12,597 nucleotides of DNA from Chloroflexota bacterium (GTDB lineage Bacteria > Chloroflexota > Ktedonobacteria > Ktedonobacterales > Ktedonobacteraceae), in contig VBHI01000048.1 in NCBI GenBank assembly GCA_005881495.1, positions 1 through 12,597 of the forward strand. The letters run 5' to 3'. The notes under the pieces are model-generated. The model worked only from the letters and a program-made list of their open reading frames with translations, had not been told where the DNA came from and searched no databases. The translations under genes and the position numbers were made by a program. This document shows, piece after piece, positions 7,578 through 12,597 of this stretch; positions within the stretch are counted from its first letter, which is position 1, and every line of letters begins with the position of its first letter.

Positions 7578-7970
7578 CTACTGATCCTGATTGTCCTTCT
7601 TGGAGGATTGACCTGTATACAGCTGGAAGAATGTGTCCATCATCTTCTGGTAGTGATCCTGAGATTGTGCCCAGAACTGCAGATAAGCTTCGCCCGCTTC
7701 AGTGATAGAGTAGATACGCCGGGCTGGTCCTGCCTCCGAGGTGTCCCACCTGGAATGCACCATCCCGTTTTTCTCCATCTGTCGCAGCGTCCGGTAGAAT
7801 GTGCCCGGGTTCATTGCAGCTAATCCGAATGTCGCCATCTTCTCCATCAATTCATAGCCGTAGGAACTCCACTCCCGCAGCATCAAGAGAACAATGGGAA
7901 CGAGCCAGTTCCTGGACCTTGCGTCAGTTGCCACATTGCGTGGCTCTTTCACTCTATTTTGCTCAGCCAT
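7578..7970 (-). CDS. phaQ: PadR-family repressor, PhaQ-like (PHB-responsive)
   Basis: A 130-residue DNA-binding protein. The PadR winged helix runs from about 21 to 95: NWLVPIVLLMLREW, then SSYGYELMEK, the recognition-helix region NPGTFYRTLRQMEKNGM (54-70), and the wing with GPARRIYSIT (81-90). The C-terminal dimerisation helix includes WAQSQDHYQKMMDTFFQLY (100-118). The WSSYGYEL and DTS..GPA.RIYSIT features match my memory of PhaQ, the poly-beta-hydroxybutyrate-responsive PadR repressor of Bacillus. It lies 112 bp upstream of a phasin-like gene, the same neighbourhood as phaQ-phaP. PhaQ represses phasin expression until PHA is present. Its own promoter carries tandem copies of a 14-bp motif, so autoregulation is likely. 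The ATG follows AGGTG at a five-base distance. Confidence 0.82.
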   Translation of the reverse strand: MAEQNRVKEPRNVATDARSRNWLVPIVLLMLREWSSYGYELMEKMATFGLAAMNPGTFYRTLRQMEKNGMVHSRWDTSEAGPARRIYSITEAGEAYLQFWAQSQDHYQKMMDTFFQLYTGQSSKKDNQDQ

Positions 7971-7973
7971 ATC

Positions 7974-8067
7974 GCACCTATATGCATCTAGTTACGTATC
8001 TGCTTACTATCTTTTGAATTAGAAAAGCATCTATATGCATATTACACTTATATGCAATGTTTGTCAA
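7974..8067 (-). promoter_or_regulatory. Promoter and tandem operators of the PadR gene
   Basis: On the minus strand, a perfect -35 TTGACA (8067-8062), a 17-bp spacer and TAATAT (8044-8039) precede the PadR gene. Three copies of a 14-bp motif (minus strand WTGCATATARRTGY) lie at 8057-8044, 8040-8027 and 7987-7974. The first two are 17 bp apart and overlap the spacer and -10. The third lies close to the ribosome site. The first pair also contains a perfect dyad, TGCATAT-N7-ATATGCA. Confidence 0.7.
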
Positions 8068-8090
8068 GGGCTTTTCTAACATTTCCTCCC

Positions 8091-8120
8091 AATTGGGGGA
8101 AATCGATAAAAATTGGGGGA
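8091..8120. repeat. Paired AATTGGGGGA direct repeats
   Basis: Two identical 10-bp copies begin 20 bp apart (8091-8100 and 8111-8120), directly after the ANTAR regulator stop codon. The first copy also forms a CCCAATTGGG palindrome. No T-run follows on the minus strand, so this is not a clear intrinsic terminator. Confidence 0.45.
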
Positions 8121-8125
8121 CTTCC

Positions 8126-8707
8126 TCAACTTGCTGACATATCGTTGGCCAGCAGGATTGCCTCCGCTACTACTCGCATAGACTTGCGACTGTCCATGCT
8201 CGCCTTGCGGATCTTACGAAAGGCTTCCTGCTCGGTAAGGCCTCTCTCGATGAGAAGACCCTTGGCACGCTCAATGATCTTGCGGCTTTCCAGTTGTTCG
8301 GTGAGGCTCTCTACTTGCTCCTCCAGGGTACGTAACGCCTGGTAGCGTGCCAGAGTCACCTCAATTGCCGGAATAACCTCACATTCACGCAGTGGCTTGA
8401 TCAGATAGTTGACAACGCCTGCAGCTTTGACGCCTGCAACGAGAGGCGGGTCGACGAATGCCGTGAGCATCACTACTGGTGCAATCTTCTCCTGCATCAG
8501 GGCTTCAGCAATGGCTATGCTATCCCCATCGGGCAATTGCATGTCCATTAAGACCAGATCTGGTCGTATCTGACGGGCAAGATTGAGAGCAGTGCGTCCA
8601 TCCCCTGCCTCACCAACGACGAGATACCCCTTTTTGGTCAGACTCGCTTTTTCGTTGATGCGCTGAACAGCATCGTTATCCACAAGAAGGATACGCGTGG
8701 GCATCAT
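8126..8707 (-). CDS. Response regulator with ANTAR RNA-binding output domain
   Basis: A 193-residue protein. Residues 4-120 are a CheY-like receiver with the acidic pocket (Asp10, Asp12), phosphoacceptor Asp55 in LVLMDMQLPD, Thr82 and Lys104. A short coiled coil (about 123-142) leads into an ANTAR domain (about 135-187), with the ERAKGLLIERGLTEQEAF (146-163) signature and SM..VAEAIL near the end. ANTAR proteins bind paired hexaloop hairpins in nascent RNA and prevent termination. No histidine kinase gene lies in the window, so it is an orphan here. I chose the ATG at 8707, which follows AGGAGG with a four-base spacer; a second ATG comes directly after. An in-frame start 45 bases upstream has no ribosome site. 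The gene lies 88 bp after the 62-residue gene and probably shares its promoter. Confidence 0.92.
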   Translation of the reverse strand: MMPTRILLVDNDAVQRINEKASLTKKGYLVVGEAGDGRTALNLARQIRPDLVLMDMQLPDGDSIAIAEALMQEKIAPVVMLTAFVDPPLVAGVKAAGVVNYLIKPLRECEVIPAIEVTLARYQALRTLEEQVESLTEQLESRKIIERAKGLLIERGLTEQEAFRKIRKASMDSRKSMRVVAEAILLANDMSAS

Positions 8708-8795
8708 ATCACCTCCTACGGTTGGTCTACCCTGGCAGGCCTCGAGTATCATTGCGTGTAGAGGACCCGCTTCACAGATATGTAATGTGGGTTGC

Positions 8796-8984
8796 TTAAG
8801 CTGTCTGCTCGGTCAGCTTCCCGGTCGACACAAGCCAACGCACAAACTCAAGGCGACGATAGGTTTCAGACATGTGACTATACTTGTTTTCAGCGTAATC
8901 TTGCCGGAGTCTCTCTAAGCGCTCAATTTCTGACGCGGTGAACCCGGCCTTGTATAACATCTCATAGGTTTCTATGTGATCCAT
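8796..8984 (-). CDS. Uncharacterised 62-residue protein
   Basis: A small, charged, helical protein that I do not recognise. It begins MDHIETYEMLYKAGFT, continues with an Arg/Glu/Leu-rich helix (SEIERLERLRQDY, about 18-30) and ends with RLEFVRWLVSTGKLTEQ. There is no signal peptide, membrane segment or cysteine. The start is well supported: the ATG at 8984 follows AGGAGG with a five-base spacer. A longer in-frame version beginning at 9035 lacks a ribosome site. It is the first gene after a strong promoter carrying the same tandem motif as the PadR promoter, and it precedes the ANTAR regulator. It may belong to the PHA regulon. A partner or modulator role is speculation. Confidence 0.72.
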   Translation of the reverse strand: MDHIETYEMLYKAGFTASEIERLERLRQDYAENKYSHMSETYRRLEFVRWLVSTGKLTEQTA

Positions 8985-9053
8985 GGTATCCTCCTGTTTG
9001 GCACCGGAGCCATATATGTCACTGCACCTTTGCATGCTGTTTATTTTGAATAA

Positions 9054-9094
9054 GCACCTATATACATTTTACATCTATATGCAATATTTGTCAA
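9054..9094 (-). promoter_or_regulatory. Promoter and tandem operators of the 62-residue protein / ANTAR unit
   Basis: On the minus strand, a perfect -35 TTGACA (9094-9089), a 17-bp spacer and TAAAAT (9071-9066) give a strong promoter about 75 nt before the start codon. Two copies of the same 14-bp motif seen at the PadR promoter (9084-9071 and 9067-9054) are again 17 bp apart, overlapping the spacer and -10. The whole block is nearly superimposable on 8027-8067. Confidence 0.7.
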
Positions 9095-9104
9095 GAGGCA
9101 TGCT

Positions 9105-9264
9105 GGTTGTCACCCTTGCAGCTGCCCCGGTTGTCACCCTGAGCGTAGCGAAGGGTCTCTCTCCTTGGGCAGTGAGATGCTTCGCGGAGTTGACACTGAG
9201 CGGAGCGAATGTGCTCAGCATGACAGGAGGGCACTCAGCATGACAGGACTTCGCTCAGTATGAA
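9105..9264. repeat. Interspersed CTGAGCG/CTCAGCATGACA repeat cluster
   Basis: This non-coding stretch holds GGTTGTCACCCT twice (9105-9116, 9129-9140) and CTCAGCATGACAGGA twice (9214-9228, 9234-9248). It also has several CTGAGCG.AGCGAA cores and their reverse (TTCGCTCAG near 9250). CTGAGC (9196-9201) can pair with GCTCAG (9213-9218). The pattern resembles intergenic repeat families seen in Chloroflexota and other bacteria. I see no gene or further structure from 9265 to about 9400. Confidence 0.65.
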
Positions 9265-9401
9265 ATATTTTGGCTGTCACACCAGGGGATGTAATCTAAA
9301 GGGAACACCGCTCCGAGGAGGACTGACTGGTAGTAAAGGGCAATGGTGGCGATGATTGGGAGAAGAAAAGGACTGATGCTGCGCGATTCCGAATGTGCTG
9401 G

Positions 9402-9465
9402 AAAAATCTATACAGTGTGCGCCGACCCCTGCAAGCCGCGAGCAACTTGCAGAGGTCGGCGCACA
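9402..9465 (-). terminator. Long hairpin after the reductase gene, probable terminator
   Basis: Arms 9465-9446 and 9435-9416 (minus-strand order) pair over 20 bp with a single G:T position and enclose a 10-nt loop. A five-base T run (9406-9402) follows after nine bases. It lies 22 bp past the reductase stop codon. The stem is longer than a usual terminator and the T run is displaced, so it could also be an RNA-stability or repeat element. Confidence 0.6.
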
Positions 9466-9487
9466 GCTGTACCTCCTGAAGAGGCCG

Positions 9488-10234
9488 TTAGATGTATACC
9501 CCACCATTGATACTGATCGCTTGCGCCGTCATGTAGTCCCCTTCCGTGACAATATAGCGAACACACGTGGCAATTTCTTCAGGCTTGCCAAAGCGACCCA
9601 TGGGGATTTTATCAAGAATGCGCTGACGGATCTTCTCTGGTACTTCCTGAAGCATGTCAGTTTCGGTGAAGCCTGGGCAAACTGCGTTCACAGTAATGCC
9701 ATGACGTGAGACTTCGAGCGCGATTGAATTCGTAAAGCCGATGATGCCTGCTTTGGTCGCGGCATAGTTCGATTGCCCGACGTTGCCGGCCATGGCCACA
9801 AATGAACTAATGTTCACGACCCTGCCATACTTACGATCTAACATGTAGGGGAGTACTAGCTTTGTACAGTTGAAGAGACTACCAAGGTTGACATTGACTA
9901 CTTCGTCCCAGTGATCCTTGGTCATGTTTTTGAGTGTCTTGTCACGAGTAATGCCTGCATTGTTGACTAAAATATCGATCTGTCCAAAAGTCACGATGGT
10001 CTTCTTGACCATCTCAGCCACCTGATCATACTCGGTAACATCAGCCTGAACTATCAGAGCCCTTGGCCCAAGTTCCGTGATCTCATCCGCTAGTTCCCGG
10101 GCAGCTTCCGCGCTCGTGATGTAATTGATGACGATGTTGGCACCTGTTGCCGCTAGTTCTTTGGCAATAGCTCGACCAATACCACGCCCCGCTCCAGTGA
10201 CGATTGCTGTCTGGCCATCTAGTCGCTTACTCAA
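9488..10234 (-). CDS. Short-chain reductase, acetoacetyl-CoA/3-oxoacyl-ACP reductase (PhaB/FabG-like)
   Basis: A 248-residue classical short-chain dehydrogenase/reductase. It has the cofactor motif TGAGRGIG (13-20), NNAG (91-94), Asn116, catalytic Ser144, and Tyr157 with Lys161 in YAATK. The C-terminus INGGVYI resembles PhaB/FabG proteins, and the length is typical. The expected reaction is NADPH-dependent reduction of a 3-oxoacyl thioester to the (R)-3-hydroxyacyl form, which would supply PHA synthesis or fatty-acid synthesis. The PHA-type neighbours favour PhaB, but the sequence alone does not settle it. I chose the TTG at 10234, eight bases after AAGGAG. The ATG at 10267 has no ribosome site and would add 11 atypical residues. 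It has its own promoter, a long leader and a strong hairpin after the stop, so it is probably monocistronic. Confidence 0.88.
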   Translation of the reverse strand: MSKRLDGQTAIVTGAGRGIGRAIAKELAATGANIVINYITSAEAARELADEITELGPRALIVQADVTEYDQVAEMVKKTIVTFGQIDILVNNAGITRDKTLKNMTKDHWDEVVNVNLGSLFNCTKLVLPYMLDRKYGRVVNISSFVAMAGNVGQSNYAATKAGIIGFTNSIALEVSRHGITVNAVCPGFTETDMLQEVPEKIRQRILDKIPMGRFGKPEEIATCVRYIVTEGDYMTAQAISINGGVYI

Positions 10235-10322
10235 TTGTCGATCTCCTTTCAATAGTTGCCAGGGCATGAACTACAATATTCAACTGCGTACAATTCCTTA
10301 CTACTTTGTTTTCAATGTTGAG

Positions 10323-10370
10323 GCGTCTCAAAGCGGCGAGTTAAGCTGGTCCTCGAAGGCGATGAGACGC
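10323..10370 (-). other. Inverted repeat in the reductase leader, possible structured RNA
   Basis: GCGTCTCA (10323-10330) and TGAGACGC (10363-10370) are perfect 8-bp complements 32 nt apart. They lie inside the roughly 165-nt leader predicted between the promoter and the TTG start. A cis-acting RNA structure is possible; I recognise no known riboswitch class. Confidence 0.35.
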
Positions 10371-10404
10371 GCACCACGCTTGAATGTCACGTATTGCTAC
10401 AGCT

Positions 10405-10433
10405 ATTGTACCACAACCATAATGCGGTTCCAA
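10405..10433 (-). promoter_or_regulatory. Promoter of the reductase gene
   Basis: On the minus strand TTGGAA (10433-10428), a 17-bp spacer and TACAAT (10410-10405) with an upstream TGG form an extended -10 promoter. Predicted start is near 10398. Confidence 0.55.
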
Positions 10434-10519
10434 AAGTCGATCCGGCTCCACTTTGCTAGTTACAAGTATAGCTCTCAAAAACGCACGGGTTTTAGTAAAC
10501 ACTTGGATTATTATCCACC

Positions 10520-12130
10520 CTACGGCGCGCCCTTCTCCGTCTCTGCGAGCGAGGCGTAGGTGTCGCGCAGTTCACGCTTGAGGATCTTCCCACTCGCATT
10601 CTTTGGGAGCTTGTCGACAATCACGACGTATTTAGGCGTCTTGTAGCCGGCGAGCCGCTCCCGGCAGAAAGCGATGAGTTCTTCTTCGGTGGCGGTTTGC
10701 CCTGTGCGAAGTATCACGGCGGCGACCGCCGCTTCGACCCACCGCTGGTGCGGCACGCCGAAGACCGCAACCTCGGCGACCGCGGGGTGGGCGTAGAAGG
10801 CCTCTTCCACCTCGCGGCTGGCCACATTCTCCCCGCCGGTCTTGATCATGTCTTTCTTGCGGTCAACCACGTAGAGGTAGCCCTCTTCGTCGATGACTCC
10901 GAGGTCACCGGAATGGAACCAGCCGTTCCGAAACGCCTCCGCAGTCTTCTCCGGGTCGTTCCAGTAGCCGAGCATGATGTGCGGGCTACGGTGCACGATC
11001 TCGCCCTCTGTGCCTGGGGGGACGGGGCGGTCGTCGTTGTCGACGATGATCGTCTCGACGTTGACGCCCGGCCGCCCGGCCGACCCGGGTTTGCGGGCCT
11101 GGTCCTCGGGTGCAAGCACGGTCGCCACAGGCGCCATCTCGGTCTGGCCGTAAAAGTTGAACAGCCGCACGTTGGGCAGCCGGCGGCTCATCTCCTTGAG
11201 CACCTCCACCGGCATCACCGACGCACCGTAGTAGCCCTTAGCAAGCGAGGACAGGTCGCGGGCGTCGAAGTCGGGGTGGCGCAGCAGCCCGATCCACACG
11301 GTTGGAGGGCAGAACAGCTTGGTCGCTCGCTCCTTCTCGATGGCGGCAAGGATCGCCGCGGGATCGGGGCCGGGCAGGGTGATGTTGGTGGCGCCGAGAT
11401 AGATGCCGGGGGTAAGGAAACAGTGCAGTTGGGCACTGTGGTACAACGGCATGGAGTGGATCTCGACGTCGTTGACGCTCATCTGCCCATCGACGATGCA
11501 GCTGACGTACTGCGCGATCAGGCTGCGGCCGGACAGTATAGCGCCCTTCGGCCGAGTCTCGGTGCCGCTGGTGTAGAGCAACTGCAGCGGGTCGTCGTCG
11601 GCGAGCGTGACATCGGGGGCGGTGGCGTCAGGGTGCTCCATCCAGGTCTGCAGCGATTCCCAGCCGCCAGGGGTGCCGGTGCCGTGCTCGCCGATCACTC
11701 CGCGCACCCGCACTGATCGTTCAGCGCCAGCGGCCTCGATCGTCAACTTGGCTGTTGTCAGCAGCGTGTCCTCGACGATCATCCCAGTTGCGCCAGCGTG
11801 GCCCAGGATGTAGGCGACTTCGGTGGGGCCCAACATGAAGTTGATTGGCACCGAGATCGCACCGAGCCGGGCGAGCGCGAAGTACGCGACGACGAAACTG
11901 TGGTTGTTGTGTGACAGCAACGCTATGCGATCACCCTTTTGCACGCCGCGTTCGGTGAGCGCATTGGCCGTCCGGTTGACGAGCTTGTCGAGCTCGGCGT
12001 AGGTTTGCCGCAGTTGCCCGTAGACGATCGCGGTCTTGCTGGGGAAGCGGGCTGCGGTGCGCCACAGCAGGTCACCAATGTTGTGGCGGCGGGTGCGAGC
12101 GATGGTGGCAATGAGTGCGTTGTCGTACAT
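10520..12130 (-). CDS. AMP-forming acyl-CoA synthetase (FadD-like, ANL superfamily)
   Basis: A 536-residue adenylate-forming enzyme that would activate a carboxylic acid with ATP and then load CoA. Seen motifs: P-loop YTSGTETRPKG (186-196; the usual TGxPKG is changed to ETRPKG), YGQTE (327-331), SGDLG with Asp409, DRKKD with Arg423, TGGENV (431-436), and the C-terminal catalytic Lys515 in NASGK. Length and motifs match medium/long-chain acyl-CoA ligases; the substrate cannot be told from sequence. The ATG at 12130 is preceded by AAGGAGGAG, whereas the 118 residues possible upstream are low-complexity and read into repeats. GC content and codon use are visibly higher than in neighbouring genes, suggesting acquisition, perhaps from an actinobacterium (inference). 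It may feed acyl-CoA to the adjacent reductase, but a separate promoter for the reductase argues against one operon. Confidence 0.92.
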   Translation of the reverse strand: MYDNALIATIARTRRHNIGDLLWRTAARFPSKTAIVYGQLRQTYAELDKLVNRTANALTERGVQKGDRIALLSHNNHSFVVAYFALARLGAISVPINFMLGPTEVAYILGHAGATGMIVEDTLLTTAKLTIEAAGAERSVRVRGVIGEHGTGTPGGWESLQTWMEHPDATAPDVTLADDDPLQLLYTSGTETRPKGAILSGRSLIAQYVSCIVDGQMSVNDVEIHSMPLYHSAQLHCFLTPGIYLGATNITLPGPDPAAILAAIEKERATKLFCPPTVWIGLLRHPDFDARDLSSLAKGYYGASVMPVEVLKEMSRRLPNVRLFNFYGQTEMAPVATVLAPEDQARKPGSAGRPGVNVETIIVDNDDRPVPPGTEGEIVHRSPHIMLGYWNDPEKTAEAFRNGWFHSGDLGVIDEEGYLYVVDRKKDMIKTGGENVASREVEEAFYAHPAVAEVAVFGVPHQRWVEAAVAAVILRTGQTATEEELIAFCRERLAGYKTPKYVVIVDKLPKNASGKILKRELRDTYASLAETEKGAP

Positions 12131-12227
12131 GATACTGTTCTCCTCCTTCGTTCTTTTCCCTTGTGAACATATACGTTTCGTTCTCACCTCGCGCATTGAC
12201 GAGCTTTTCACTCGTTGCGTAATTAAA

Positions 12228-12256
12228 ATTCTACTACGCTCCGGCGGCTTCTTCAA
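12228..12256 (-). promoter_or_regulatory. Promoter of the acyl-CoA synthetase gene
   Basis: On the minus strand TTGAAG (12256-12251), a 17-bp spacer and TAGAAT (12233-12228) lie about 90 nt upstream of the ATG. The match is five of six at -10 and four of six at -35. Confidence 0.45.
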
Positions 12257-12308
12257 GTGCAGCCAGCAGCATTCATAATGCCAGCAAGGGCACATATTAC
12301 TCCGACTG

Positions 12309-12558
12309 GCCCTGTGGGTCCTCTCAAGGGTAGGTATTTTGTGAAACGAGCAGGGAAGCGGCTTCGCCTCGTAGGGGCGGAGGTGGCAGGGAAGTAGGGT
12401 GGGGACCCTTGGGTCGCCCTGCGTCCTGTTCCCCTGCCGCTTCGCCCCTGCCCCCCATGGGCGACGCAAGCGTCCCCACTCCACTGCGCCCCTCTCCCGC
12501 CCCTACGATTGTGACGATCTGCCCCAAAAAAACCTACTGTTGAAAGCCCTGTGGGTCC
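12309..12558. repeat. Nested inverted-repeat element (MITE-like), non-coding
   Basis: The 13-bp sequence GCCCTGTGGGTCC occurs at both edges (12309-12321 and 12546-12558). Inside are CGTAGGGGCGG (12370-12380) and its exact complement (12497-12507), plus 21-bp inner arms (12399-12419 and 12459-12479) that pair at 19 positions. A looser TAGGT/ACCTA pair lies outside the 11-bp arms. The short reading frames here are GC-rich artefacts. This fills most of the gene-free stretch upstream of the acyl-CoA synthetase; I see nothing further from 12559 to 12597. Confidence 0.6.
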
Positions 12559-12597
12559 CCGGCCTGAGGGTCTTCGGGAACCACGGCAGGCGCGCCT

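Noticed and set aside
8091..8120. Intrinsic terminator for the ANTAR gene
   Set aside because: The CCCAATTGGG palindrome has no T run after it on the transcribed strand.
9105..9264. CRISPR array
   Set aside because: The repeats are of mixed length and spacing, with no regular spacers and no cas genes.
9277..9507. 76-residue minus-strand frame
   Set aside because: It runs through the long hairpin and overlaps the reductase end, with no ribosome site or domain.
10477..10493. AAAAC-GTTTT hairpin after the acyl-CoA synthetase as a terminator
   Set aside because: The stem is only five mostly A:T pairs, too weak to call although a T run is present.
10697..11716. 339-residue open frame on the plus strand
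   Set aside because: It lies wholly antisense to the acyl-CoA synthetase in GC-rich DNA, has no recognisable domain, and follows from the codon bias of the real gene.
12131..12484. N-terminal extension of the acyl-CoA synthetase
   Set aside because: The extra 118 residues are low-complexity, read through the repeat element and promoter, and have no ribosome site; the ATG at 12130 does.
12324..12527. 67-residue minus-strand frame
   Set aside because: It is composed of the inverted-repeat element, with Gly/Pro/Arg-rich artefact sequence.

Overview
All genes in this window are on the minus strand, so transcription runs from right to left. Most of the DNA has moderate GC. The gene set combines a Ser/Thr kinase with a predicted extracellular domain, a trypsin/nSTAND1 NTPase/WD40 protein, an orphan ANTAR response regulator, a PhaQ-type PadR repressor beside a phasin-like protein, and Chloroflexota-style interspersed CTGAGCG repeats. 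This fits a large-genome, multicellular soil bacterium of the Ktedonobacteria (Chloroflexota). That assignment is inference from gene content, not from a marker gene.

Right end (10520-12597): a GC-rich acyl-CoA synthetase (AMP-forming) with its own promoter. Upstream of it is a 250-bp block of nested inverted repeats that looks like a miniature mobile or structural repeat. Next (9488-10234) is a PhaB/FabG-type short-chain reductase with a TTG start, a good promoter, a roughly 165-nt leader holding an inverted repeat, and a strong hairpin after its stop. Region 9100-9265 is an array of interspersed repeats.

Middle (6875-9094): two short transcription units that look like one regulon. One carries an uncharacterised 62-residue protein and an ANTAR response regulator. 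The other carries a PadR/PhaQ-like repressor and a phasin-like protein built from three 54-residue repeats, closed by a clear intrinsic terminator. Both promoters have a consensus TTGACA -35, a 17-bp spacer and tandem copies of one 14-bp motif set 17 bp apart. PhaQ-like autoregulation plus control of the ANTAR unit is the simplest reading. With the reductase nearby, the region points to polyhydroxyalkanoate (PHA) storage and its control.

Left half (19-6676): a probable conflict (defence-like) locus. In transcription order it holds a Trypco1/CU044_2847-family small protein, a trypsin-like protease fused to an nSTAND1 NTPase, a WD40 array, and a transmembrane Ser/Thr kinase. The protease-NTPase and WD40 parts are normally one polypeptide. 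Here they are in different frames with a 50-nt overlap, and the junction holds two TATGGGA copies 25 bp apart. Removing one 25-bp unit would restore both the frame and a canonical WD40 repeat, so the gene appears to be frameshifted, phase-switched, or split into two coupled genes. No tRNA, rRNA, CRISPR array or transposase gene was seen.
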